From Cristatella mucedo (Eukaryota > Bryozoa > Phylactolaemata > Cristatellidae): a DNA stretch of 64,000 bases. This document shows, piece by piece, positions 24,430 to 35,885 of this stretch. Below the pieces are notes generated by a model, which was given only the letters and a program-made list of their open reading frames with translations, ran no database searches and was not told where the DNA came from. The stretch is taken from positions 4,000,501 to 4,064,500 of the forward strand of contig WPIO01000008.1 in NCBI GenBank assembly GCA_009760855.2, read 5' to 3'. The position numbers and the translations under genes are program-made. Positions within the stretch are counted from its first letter, which is position 1. Each line of letters starts with the position of its first letter.

Positions 24430-25570
24430 GTATCTTCTTTTCACCATTTATAATCTCCCTCTTGCCGATGTGATTGTGAAGCACGATGTAGACTTTCACT
24501 GTTATGCAGATGAACTGCAGTCGTACTTTTGCTTTGATCCTTCCCAACCCTCCAGCACGTCAAGTTCTCCTAACTCCCTTGCTGCATGTATTGCCGACAT
24601 CCACACACGAATGGAAGCAAACTTTCTCAATTGAATGAAGATAAAACCAACTTACTAGCTATAGGCAAAGCAAGCGTGACTCAGAAATTGGACTGGTTAA
24701 TGCTAAAACTCTGCTCTGCCAGTGTATCTCCAGTTGCATCTGCACGAAATATATGTGTCCTGTTCCAAAGTGACCATTCACTGGACGACCACATCAGCTC
24801 CACAGTCAAGTCTGCCCACTTTCAACTACATAACATTGCTAAATTCGGGCTTGCATAGACAGTAATGCAGCATCTAAATTAGTCCACACATTTGTGACAT
24901 CCCGTCTCGACTTCTGTAACTCACTGCTTGCTGGTCTACCGATATGTGCAATCAGATGCTTACAGTTGGTGAAAAACTCTTCAGCCACGCTTGTCTGTCG
25001 TGATTGTCGTAGTTGCCATATCACACCACTTCTCGCCGATCTGCACTGGCTACCAGTCAAGCAGCGTATTAGCTTTAAAGTTCTACCATTTAGTTTTAGG
25101 TCCCTGAATTCTGTGGCTCCAGAATACTTATCAGAACTACTCTCCCACCAGGATAGTTATAGCATATACCACCACACTATTCTGAATCAAGTCGTTTAGC
25201 TATACCTTCTACGAACCTCAAATCCTTTGTAGACCGTGCCTTCAGTTACCCAACTGACGTTACTACTTCTCATGACTTGATGACATTTAAAAAGAAGCTA
25301 AAACAGAAGCCATTTGTCACAGCAATTGTGAGGTCCTTGGGATTTGTCTTTTGAAGTGCTTATGCATGCTAACACTGTGAATGCTACCACTAACCTTATT
25401 TTACATTTTGACACTATGCATGTCACCTCTGATCATGTTATGTTTGTTGACATTGTGCAAGTTACCACTAACCATTTGATCATGCTTTCTTTATAGCCAT
25501 ATGTAGAGCCGAGAAAAAGATTTAGTTCTCTGGAGTTCTATGCAAATATATACTAATAATAATAATAACT
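24430..25570 (+). mobile_element. 5'-truncated, decayed CR1/L2-like LINE fragment
   Basis: Starts within the reverse transcriptase ([20 protein letters not shown]) and keeps a changed catalytic box, YADE instead of YADD. It then runs through VKNSSATLVCRDCRSCHIT and the 3' UTR to (TAA)n at 25552-25568. Frameshifts and stops break the frame (for example after MEANFLN). Not functional. Confidence 0.9.
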
Positions 25571-25689
25571 ATTATTAATAAAAATATCACCTCAAGCTGC
25601 TCAGAGGTTGAAAGATTTGTCGCAGCTGACTTTCTGTCAAGCAAGTCTTTGCCTGCATGTCTCCATGCTTGAATATTAATGGAACAATA

Positions 25690-26600
25690 TTAATAATAAA
25701 TAACAATAAGACATTTGTCTAGCATCATTGGTCTTGACCTAGGCGTATGTACATTGACATGTACTGTAATAGAAGCCTGTCAATATGGTTAGTTGTAACA
25801 TGCACATGGTGCATGCAAAGAACAACTCACAAAGACCCAGCACGGGCTGTGAGAAACAGGTGCATGTTTAGCTTCTTTTTAAATGTCGCCAAGTAAGAGG
25901 ATGTCCTGAGGTCAGTCTGGAGTGAATTCCAGGCTTTGGGAGCAGTCGAACTGAAGGCGCGGTCTCCACAGGATTTGAGGTTAGTTCAAGGTAGTGCTAA
26001 GCAATTTGAATCAGAAAACCGGATGGTAGGCCTAGGTTGGTTTGAGAGTAGTTCTGATAGGTAGGCTTGAGCCAGAAAATGCAAGAACCTAAAAGAGAGT
26101 GTCAAAACCTTTAAGTCGATTTGCTGATTGATGGGGAGCCACTGCAGGTTAGCGAGAAGTGGCAACCACAACGTTCACGACAGACAAGCAAAGCTTCAAA
26201 GTTTTGCACCCTCTTTTAAGCATCTTATTGCACATGCCGGAAGACATTCGAAGGATGAGCAACAGAAGGAGAGATGGAATCTCTCAAATCCACAGACTAA
26301 CTTGACTGTGGTATCTTTATCTAAGCAGGTCCAAATTTTTGCAATGCAATGCAGATGACAGTAAGTAGGCTTGAGTGTGGAACTGATGTGGTCGTCCAGG
26401 GAAAGGTCACTTTCGATCAGGACACGAAGATTTCAAGAAGACACAACATGAGACATGCTGATTAAGCTCTTTTATGGAATAGTTTTTCCAATTTCTGAGT
26501 AAGACTAGGTTTTCTCATAACTAGTCAGTTGATTTTACTGTCATTCAATTAGAGAAAGTTTGTAGCCATCCTTGTGTGCATGCCAGCAATAAATGCAGCC
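25690..26600 (-). mobile_element. Decayed CR1/L2-like LINE fragment
   Basis: Reads on the - strand as PLLANLQWLPINQQIDLKVL and nearby pieces of the same C-terminal region; more diverged than the other copies. It lies tail to tail with the preceding + strand copy, about 120 bp apart. Confidence 0.8.
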
Positions 26601-26995
26601 TGGGAGCTGTGAGAGTTTGACTTGGTGGAAGGTGGGAAGAGATCAAAACACGTTAGACTGAAAGGTCATGATGTGAGTTCCTAAGTGAGTAGCCTAATAT
26701 TGTAATGACTTGGCAAAACAGGTGTATGAACGATGCACGTTGCTATGGCCTATAGTGAACTGAAGTTAAAGTGGAAGTAATTATATAGGTTCAGGTTTAG
26801 ACAATGTCCTTGATCGTACATTGCATACACGTCCTTGATCGTACAGCCGTATACGATCAGAAAGTGTCCTTAAAACAGCCCTACCTAAGAGTTATTGTTG
26901 TCTAGCATTTAAGGAACCAGCAAATCCTGCTGAAAGCATCTTCGTGAATACCCTCTGAAAGCCATTAGATGTTTTTATTGTTTCTACCACTCCTA
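26600..26995. other. Unassigned DNA with a short duplication
   Basis: Holds two copies of gtccttgatcgtaca (about 26804 and 26829) and a nearby inverted gtatacgatc. No coding signal. Confidence 0.4.
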
Positions 26996-26999
26996 GTCT

Positions 27000-27266
<267 letters not shown>

Positions 27267-27532
27267 TTGGAGGCTTTCTGCATTAGCAAAACTTGCAGGT
27301 TCCTACGTAATGCTAACAGCTACTGCTTTGATGGGACCGGCAGCTTTTACAAAAGAGTCAGCAGCTAGCTTGGCAGGGCAGCCGATGTCTGCCTGTCGAC
27401 GTCAAACCTGTGGCTGGCTATGCAGCCATTACAATTCCTAGAGCTGTTTTGGCAGCTTAGCCGATGGTGGCAAAAATGTCAAAGCTAGCTATCAACGATG
27501 TGGCTGAGCTGGCCATGAGCCGTCCGAATAAG

Positions 27533-27607
<75 letters not shown>
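27533..27607. repeat. (AT)n microsatellite
   Basis: About 37 uninterrupted AT units; self-complementary and able to form a cruciform. Confidence 0.97.
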
Positions 27608-27611
<4 letters not shown>

Positions 27612-27949
27612 CTAGCTGTAATAGCTAATAAGACCCGTAATTTTGCAAGCCTGCACATGTCCTGATCGGTGGTAGCAGCAGCACTAGATGAGCCACTCAC
27701 TTTGACCTCATCTCATTTTCTTTAGGCTGCACGAATGTTTTCTATAAAGCCGGGCTACACACGAACGGATGATATGATGAGCAATTTGGAAAGCTGCACA
27801 TTTGCTAGTTGGGCTGGACAGAGGCAAGTGGCTCAGGCAGTGATGGCAACTCCGAAGCATACCAAAGACTTCTTTAATCATAAGGTTTATTCGACTAGCG
27901 GAACTCTCCCACTATATGCTCTGCACATGCTGCCCTTGCATCTTAGCCA

Positions 27950-28090
27950 GGGGGTAAGGAGCTCAAGCTTCACGACCTTGACCTAGTGGTCGCGTGGGTT
28001 CGAGCTCTGCAGTAGGCCACTCTTTCTTGCTTCCTTTAAGAGCGATAGCCGCAAGGGCTCATCTGCTGCCACATAAATGAGACTATCGAA
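27950..28090 (+). mobile_element. Degenerate tRNA-derived SINE, group A
   Basis: Has gccagggggtaaggagctca, gcgtgggttcgagctctgca (B-box GGTTCGAGCTC) and agcgatagccgcaagggctc; the order matches group A SINEs. Confidence 0.6.
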
Positions 28091-28504
28091 TCAGCTTACC
28101 TTTAACTTTAAGTAATCAAGGAACGATCGCTTGTAGCAACACAAAGCCGAGCTACTAGGAAACACCTTCGCAAAGCTAAAAAAACGGGGCAGCAGATCCT
28201 ACGATTGCTGAAACACACTGGTCATCTGAATCATTAAAGTTGTACGTGCCTGTATTGCATAACTTTGTGTTTCTACCCTCACATATTGTTACAAGCGAAG
28301 TGGATTGGCTTCCACATCCGAACCGAACCAGGCCGAAAACACAGCACTCGTAACTGTGCTAGTCTAAGCCGACACTTGGCAACTAATGGTAAAGCCCTGA
28401 GCCTTAGAATCACGGCTAACGACTCGTCAGCACTTGGCCCTAATGAAGGGAGTGAATAAGCCGACAGTAGCTGAACGAAGCAGCCGAGAACATCTCCCAT
28501 GCCT

Positions 28505-30365
28505 TATCTGCCCAGTCTCCCTTCTACCGTTCCTATCAAAGACACTGGAACGAGTCATGATGAGGTGTGCACCCGCATCTTCTGCTGTAATTAGCGAAGT
28601 GCCTGACACTAATGCATATGCCTCACCTGTGGCCAATAGTTAAGCCATTGAAGCAGTGTAACGTCGGGCCACTAATGCAGGCTGTATTTCGTGTCGTCTG
28701 CTGCGATTGATCGAGCTCTCATATATGTGCCCGTTGAGAGGAATAAAGCAGAGTCTCATTTACCGCGCAAGTGCGCCCACTGTGTCTCCACGAGACTCCC
28801 ACTAGAACAGATGCCACTGGAAACACCGTCACACAACAGTGGCAGACCAATACCAGCTAAACTCAGATATTGTAACTTCTAACCTTGCTAGTAAGTTCCA
28901 GTCTAGCTTTAGAGCTAATCGCTCCACGGAGTCAGGATTCCTTCGGGTGTACAACGACCTACTTAGGAATGCAGACATGGGTGGAGTATCTCTGCTTGTT
29001 TTGCTCGATCTTTCGGCAGCTTTTGATACTATCGATCACAAAGTTCTTCTAGAGCGCCTCTCATCTCGCCTGGGCACCACTGGCCTTGCTCTGCAATGGT
29101 TCAGGTCCTATCTCAGTGGGAGACTCCAGTGTACTGATGTGAATAGACAAAGATCATCCGAGGCACCTCTGAAATACGGGGTACCTCAGGACTCCGTGCT
29201 AGGTCCGGTTCTTTTCACGGTTTATACTGTCCCTCTTGCGGATGTGATTGCCAAGCACAATCTAAGCTTTCACTTCTATACAGATGACATTCAGTAGTAC
29301 CTTTGCTTCGATCCCTCCCAGCCTTCGAGTACCTCGAATTCTCTTAACTCCCCTACTGCATGTATTGATAACATCTGCACATAGATGGCAGCAAATTTTC
29401 TTAAATTAAATGATGATAAAACTAACTTATTAGTTATGGGTAAACCAAGTGTGATTCAGAAATTGAAAAGGCTAATGCTCTCAAAATCGGCTCTGCCAGC
29501 ATATCTCCTGTTGAGTCTGCCCGAAATCGAGGTGTCGTGTTCCAAAGTGACCTTTCGTTAGACGACCACATCAGCTCCACAATCAAGTCTGCCTACTTTT
29601 AGCCATTTAACTTTGCTAAAATTTGGGCTTGTTTAGATAGGGATACATCATCCAAGTTGGTCCATGCATTTGTGACATCCCGTCTTGACTTCTGTAAATC
29701 ACTGCTTCCTGGCCTACTGGCATGTCCAATCAGGCACTTACAGCTGGTACAAAACTCTGCAGCTAGGTTTGTCTGTCGTGAGTGTCGCACTTCCACATCA
29801 CACCACTTCTCGCCGACCTGCACTGGCTACCAGTCAAGCAACAGATCGACTTCAAGATTTTGTCGCTCACTTTTAGGTCACTTCATTCTTTGGCTCCAGC
29901 CTGCCTATCAAATCTAGTCCCCCACCAGGCCAAGCATCGTACCACCTGCTTTTCGGAAACTAACTGTTTACCTATACCTTGTACAAACCTCAAATCCTTT
30001 GGAGACCGTGCATTTAGTTCGTATGCTCCCAAAGCCTGGAACTCACTCCCGACTTTCGTCACGACACCATCTGACTTGATCATATTTAAAAAGAAATTAG
30101 CAAAGCACCTATTTAGGACAGCATTTAGTGGGTCCCTGCGAGTCGTCCTTTTTTATGCATGCTGCCACTGTGCATGCTGCCACTAACCACACTTGCATGC
30201 TGAGCCCGTGCTTATCACCCCTAACCATGTTATTCATGTTGTTTATCAAGCATAATACCACTCACCATTCGATCGTGTTTACTTTGCATCAAATGTAAAG
30301 CGCCTTGACAGAGATTGAGTTCTCTGAGGGCGTTGTATCAAGTGTATTATTATTATTATTATTAA
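28505..30365 (+). mobile_element. CR1/L2-like LINE fragment with nested insertion
   Basis: One of the two copies of the family here that reach back to the start of the reverse transcriptase. It begins CPVSLLPFLSKTLERV, is interrupted at about 28557-28834, then continues with FQSSFRANRSTESGF, LDLSAAFDTIDHKVLLERL and KYGVPQDSVLGPVLFTV. The catalytic box is HFYTDD, so Ala of YADD is lost, and a stop follows at 29296. Further frameshifted pieces run to the hairpin tail and (ATT)n at 30345-30362. It is dead but informative for a consensus. Confidence 0.93.
28557..28834. repeat. Dispersed repeat, copy 2, nested in a LINE
   Basis: Interrupts the LINE between its motifs SKTLER and ADQ; the copy at 51400 is continuous over this point. 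The insert carries tgtaattagcgaagtgcctg ... cacctgtggcc and gatcgagctctcatatatg ... tgagaggaata, matching 13945-14115. Confidence 0.6.
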
Positions 30366-30369
30366 CACA

Positions 30370-31845
30370 GCAAATCCATTTCCATAGCAAAGAGAAATCT
30401 ATTTGACAGTGAAGTAGAATTACAGGCCTTTACCAGCCACCATGACGTGCAGCTGCAATTCTACTATGTTCAAAGCCTAGAGCTCAAACGTCAAGGTCAG
30501 CTTTAAGGAGCGCACTGACAGCCCTATTTCATGACTTCGGCTAGTGTACTGCCTTGTCCATAGATTATTACAGAATCTGTTTCCAGCTGCCATAATTAAT
30601 CAGCCACAAGTAATGAGTATCAGTAAAAAGTTTGGCTGATTTAGTAAGCTGCAGTTTCAATATCGAGACTCCTTATATGCCTACAGATCTGCACTTCACA
30701 ATGGGCAGAAAAATGTGGGATTGCTCATGCAAAGGATACACAGCACGCCTGCACACCAACACGGAATCACATTAAGAATAAACAGTGCTCTACACCTAAA
30801 AGATCCATGCTAAGGCAGCTTCTGCCCGGTAGAGGTGCTTTTGCATTGGTTGCACATTAGCTTGAAACCGATTCGGGTAGCCCTTCGGACAGCAAGCAGC
30901 CCACGGGATTCGATAAGTTCCCAGGCCACTCACCTCGGTCATTGGTGGACCTTGGGTCTGGTGGTTTCCCATTCTCTAATACACACAGTCCTGCAGTTGG
31001 TGTAATGACCCTATCAGCCACGCTGTGCCTCAGCCTGTGGGCTCCAACTTGTATTAGCCAGCTTCTGCTGCCGCTAGGCAGCAAGTGATCTTCGGTCCCC
31101 AAAAGGTGTCCAGATCTGCACCGCCCGATCGGCATCCAAGCAGCCACCAATCGGTGCTCGGCACCCTCGGGAGCCAGAAGGAGCAGCAGTAGCAGATATC
31201 TGCCCCGGTGGCAGTCCCAGATTCAGCCTCCCGCACGAGAGCCAGCAGGCAGGCTGGATACCAACTAGCCTCTGAGACCGGCTGCTGACGGCATTTGATC
31301 CTAGGCCCCCAGAGGGCAGGCCGGCACTCAGGCCTGGGCCGAGGCCAAGTCCGAGCTGCAAATGTCAGCAGCAGCAAGTAGGGCTGAGAATGAGGCTGCA
31401 AGAACTGACCCCGGGCCAGACTAGGTAGCCCACAGTACACCTGCTAAGCCAGCACTTGCATTACCGGGAAAGATCGGTTCGGCAGCTGATTGAAGGAGGA
31501 GCCTCGCGAGAGGCAGCAGCAGACGGCATTCGGCATACCCATGAGCCAGCCAACGCTGTCGGCCTCAGTCAAAAGAGCCGGTCATCGGCTGAGCGACCGA
31601 TAGCCGAGCTTAGCCAAAGCTAAGCCGTACATGTACAAGAACACAAAAACGGATGGCCTTAACCAAAGCAACGCCGTATTCGTACGCGAAAAAACCGATG
31701 ACCATTGCCGATACGACTGCTGGTCAGCAGAAAGCCTGTAGGTACTAGTGTCGGTTGGCTCTGCAGCAGTTCTCGGGAGCTTTTCACAAGGACTCATCCA
31801 GGACCCGAATCTGAGAAAACAACAGAATCGGGCGATGCATGCAAA
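30370..31845. other. Unassigned DNA, GC-rich second half
   Basis: From about 30850 the base composition shifts to GC-rich and overlapping - strand frames appear (30857-31440), but they lack splice signals or recognisable protein features. Confidence 0.4.
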
Positions 31846-31846
31846 A

Positions 31847-31940
<94 letters not shown>
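31847..31940. repeat. (GA)n microsatellite
   Basis: About 44 GA units, nearly pure. Confidence 0.97.
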
Positions 31941-31944
<4 letters not shown>

Positions 31945-32204
31945 AGATAATTTGAGGTCGACGTAGAAAGGGAAGCAGGCATGCAGGCCTGCTGTAAGAC
32001 AGGTAGAGAGGCAGACACGCCAGGCTCTTTAGTTCTCACTCGGTCAGTATTCACTGTACCGAGAAACTCATGTACCGGGAGCAGCCCGTTCGTCCGTGCC
32101 TTGGAGACTCGCTGGCCAGCTACATCGGCCAGATGCCGACTGCCGAGCTGCTTGTTATTTGCTTTACCTGAATCGTAAGGACTGGGAAGGAACTGGTCAT
32201 GTCA

Positions 32205-32350
32205 CAATGCCGAGCTGGTTTGGCCCAGTGGTTTAGGCTCTCGCCTAGATAGAGGTCTGGCCGAGGTCGAGGGCTCGATCTCCGTGTCGTACGTGAAGCG
32301 CTTGAATAGAGATTTCAGGTTCTCTTAGGGCGCTATACAAATGAATTATT
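32205..32350 (+). mobile_element. tRNA-derived SINE with LINE tail, group B
   Basis: The head has a clear Pol III A-box (TGGCCCAGTGGT, 32221-32232) and B-box-like GGCTCGATCTC (32272-32282). The body then changes to gaagcgcttgaatagagatt and ggttctcttagggcgctata, the hairpin of the LINE family, ending in gaattattattg. This head-plus-tail layout is typical of SINEs moved by a partner LINE. Confidence 0.85.
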
Positions 32351-33699
32351 ATTGCTGCTATGTAATCTACGAATAGGTGGTGTAAAAAGCCTCGGTCATG
32401 TACCAGGCAGTCGGTTTCGCTCCAGGCTGCTAACAGCTCAAGCAGCAGTGTGTGGGTTTCGCTCTAGTCTTTCAAGAGAGTCGCTCTAGTCTTTCAAGTG
32501 AGTCGCTCTACACGCTTTGGCCGGTGCTGGGCACTCGTAGCCCTCTGCGGCTGTCACAAGCTGCTCTTCGCGAAAAGGACGAACAGGACTTCCTACACTA
32601 AGGCACGTGGGCTCTACTGCTCTATACATTGGCACCGCAGCGTTTCGCAACGGTCGGGGAATACGGGCACCCGCATGCCTGCTTCGAGGCAGTCTCTACA
32701 ACAATTTGGCCTCGCTGTGACATGCAGCCCGATCGGCCTTCGCCTCGCGTCGATGGGCAAGGAATGGCGCCGCCACGCGCGCTTCGCGTTTTCGCGGCCC
32801 AGAGACTCTCGCGAGATGCCGCCACAGCGAGCGCGTCTGTAAAGCTGCCCCTCGCTGTGCGCCCTCGCTCGAACCTCGGGCGGCAGCAGCTCGCAGGGCG
32901 GTTCCTCTTAGCAAACGGTACGCCGCAGGAAGGCTGCTCGCCAGCTTCAAACTCGCCTAAAATGGCACGCGCCACTCAGCGATTCATTGAAGAGCAGTTA
33001 GTCTGCGTAGCCAGAGGGCGCTTGCATATTAATCGTCCACGTCACTACCGCGGCCGGCCGCCGCATGGAGCGCCTCGCCTGTCGAGCGGCGACCGCAGCG
33101 TGGAGGAGCGGCGCGAGGCGCGAGCGGCTCCGTCAGCGCGGCCGGCGGTCGGCAGTGAAGCTAGTCAGCTGGCGAGTCAGAGCGCTCGCTTACCTTAAGG
33201 AGCTCTCCTGTCAAGAAAAAGTGCTCGTCGCAGCGAGCGACGGCGACGGCGGATTGCTCCGCCTCCGCAAGCTGCGTCCCGCCGAAGCCGCGCCGAGAAT
33301 TGACATGCAAATGAGCGCCGGACTGGAAACAATGTCGACGGCAGACGACGCGACGAGATTTCCAGTGCGGTACAAAGGAAGCTGTAAAAGCGACGACGAG
33401 AACTTGGCCCGCGGCAACTCGGTCGATTCGTTCGCTCTCAGGCGCGCGCGAGCGAGCGAAGTAGCGAGGCGCGAAGCGCCGGCATGAGCTTCCGGTCGAG
33501 CCTGGGAAGGACGTTGCGCCGCCGCTCGAGCCAAGCTGCAAGCGAAGTCACCGGCCGAGGTTGGCCTTCGGCGAAACAGTTGCTCAGCGCTGCGGCTGCA
33601 GTAAGATGGAAGAGGAACGCGAAGAATCAATTTTCCATTCAGTCCTATATGTACACACACTGCGTCGCGCTACGGCCAGTGCGTTCCTTTCAAGAACCG

Positions 33700-33734
33700 G
33701 CGGTCGGTCGGTCGGTCGGTCGGTCGGTCGGTTG
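33700..33734. repeat. (GGTC)n tetranucleotide repeat
   Basis: About eight GGTC units within the CpG-rich block, ending ggttggtcc. Confidence 0.93.
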
Positions 33735-34284
33735 GTCCGCCGTCTGAGTGCCGAGCGGTCGAGCTAGCGGCGCACAGGCAGATATTGCGTAGGTTTCGCG
33801 CGAGCGGTGCTCATTTGCTACGCGTCGCGATACGGCAGCCGACGGACGAGGCGGGGCGAAGCACTCACAGACTGTCGCGCCTCGCGAGCAAGTTTGATGA
33901 AGTGTATTTAATAATAATAATCTTTATTATCATAAAACTATTATTATATTTTATTATCGCTGGCAATGTATATTTTTGTTTCTCGTCGGTGGACGCCGCT
34001 TCGCCGCTTCCGTCTCGCGCCGCCGCCGTCACTTTTCCACTAGACAGCACGCGCTGGCGAAGGAAGGAAGCGGGAGCGAAAGAAGCGGGAATGCGCCGAT
34101 CCTGGGTGCTTACCGGCATTTTCGAGAAAACCCGTCGCTTGCCGTCTGCGTTACGGAAGCAGCTCTATCTGCGCCGCGGCTGCGCGCACGCGCGGCGAGG
34201 CACGCCTAATGGCGCCCTATAGGGCAGCGGCCGAGAAAAATGCCAGCGGAATGAGAAAAAAAAGGAATAAGCTGCAATTCATGT

Positions 34285-34445
34285 ATGCGGCGCCCTAAGA
34301 GAACTCAATCTGTATGCAGGCGCTTCCCATATAGGACTGGGCTCGAGCCCACGACCTCGATCATCGAATGCATACGCCTCGACTTGCGTCATCAAAGACA
34401 TGCACCTTGACCCCTGGGCCGAACCGAAGCGGCAATGCAAAAACC
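34285..34445 (-). mobile_element. tRNA-derived SINE with LINE tail, group B
   Basis: On + it starts gcgccctaagagaactcaat ... caggcgcttcc (hairpin tail) and continues with ggctcgagcccacgacctcg and ccctgggccgaaccga, the reverse complement of a tRNA-like head. Confidence 0.75.
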
Positions 34446-35326
34446 ATCCGTACCGGCTCCGAATCTCGTTTGCCGCTATCGGAGCCAAGTCAATTACTGA
34501 AGCGGCTTCAGTGACTTCTTAGGCAAAACCACCAAGCGGCGAACTACTGCTCTAGCCACCTAACATTAGTTTGCCCTATCGAGAGCTACTACCTGCTTCG
34601 TGGCGGAGCAATGCAGATGGCCTCTCACCCGATGAAGTCGACTTTATATAAGCACCATCCTTTGGCGGCGGAGGAAATAAAAAATAAGCGAACAGAAAGC
34701 AAGCGTTCCTGTAGCGTATTGAACGCGCGACCTGTCTCAATTTTTTGCGGCCGCTACGTTTCCGGGCCTTGCAGAGTACTACCTAGCTAGCGCGCCGTTA
34801 GCATTATGAACAGCGAGCGTCCTCAAACGACCTATTCCTTGTGTCGTTGCTACCCCGCACATTTAGGCGATAGGGCCATCGATTGTTCGCGGCAATCCGG
34901 GGATTCGGGGACAGTCTTAGGCTAGCCCCGCGCAGCGTTCGCAGGAGCCTTACCCCTCCCGCTACTGAACACTACTCTGATCTAGAAGTGTCCGGCGAAT
35001 TCGTTCATCGGCTATCTCGTTGCCGCCGCCGCCGCCGCCGCTGCTGCGGCGGCGGCTGCTGATAGGTGTAGCAGAGGACAGCGGCCGCGTCGGCGTGCGC
35101 GTCCGCGAATCTGCGCCTATTTAATACTGCCGCCGCCAGTCCCTCCGCTGCGAAATATTCCGCCAGTAACTACGGTGCGTTAATTACGGTTGCCATGCGA
35201 CAGGATCACACTAGGGCCACACATGCCAAGTACCTAAGCACGCTTACGAGCGGAAGCCGCGTCCGCGGCGGAAGTAAATCAATAATATCCAGCAGTGCGC
35301 CCGCACGCGGGGCCACTAACATAGAA

Positions 35327-35386
35327 ATGCAAATACACGCACCACTATTCTTGAAAATGCAAATACACGCACCACTATTCTTCTTT
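35327..35386. repeat. 30-bp tandem duplication with octamer motif
   Basis: Two copies of a 30-bp unit beginning ATGCAAATACACGCACCACT; the second loses its last bases. Each copy contains the POU-factor octamer ATGCAAAT (35327-35334 and 35357-35364). Confidence 0.9.
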
Positions 35387-35599
35387 CTTAGCGAGCGCGA
35401 CGAAGCGTCGATCCAGCGGATGCCACACGCAGTCGTCTTTTTTTGCGTCGAGTTCGTCAGCGGTTAGGCCTCTGGCAGTCGCTAACTCGACGGTCAGAGC
35501 AGCATGCAAGACCCAGAATGCTAGCCCGCTGGTTAACTGAGTTGACCCGTGTTAATTGCATACATTTCGGAAAAGCGTTCTGACTTCAAATGTATCTAC

Positions 35600-35785
35600 G
35601 TATGGGGCCGTGCACTCGCGTGACTTGGGTCTTAGCCCAGGGGGAAGCCGCTCGTTCTTCACGATCCAGGTCGTGGTTTCGAGGCCAGCTGTGGGCGATC
35701 CTTTATTACCCACCGAGGCGGTCGTGACAGCCATTAAGGCTCTTCTGCCGCTATACAAAATGTGGTTGATAAATCAGCTGGCCCT
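35600..35785 (+). mobile_element. tRNA-derived SINE, group A
   Basis: Head with ttgggtcttagcccaggggg, ccaggtcgtggtttcgaggc (B-box with changes), gcgatcctttattacccacc, then ttaaggctcttctgccgcta and a tail ending aaatcagctgg. A well-preserved copy of the group. Confidence 0.85.
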
Positions 35786-35847
35786 TACTTTACATCACGA
35801 TTATATGTGTCGGTGGACGTTTGATAACAGTGCTTTCGTGTGTTTTA

Positions 35848-35885
35848 TGTGTGTGTGTGTGTGTGCGCGCGCGTGCGTGTGCATT
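35848..35885. repeat. (TG)n/(CG)n alternating purine-pyrimidine tract
   Basis: About 36 bp of strictly alternating TG and CG steps, the kind of sequence that can adopt Z-DNA. Confidence 0.85.

Noticed and set aside
32629-33198. A 189-codon + strand frame
   Set aside because: CpG-rich DNA is poor in stop codons; composition is Arg/Ala/Pro-rich, no motif, and other frames are equally open.
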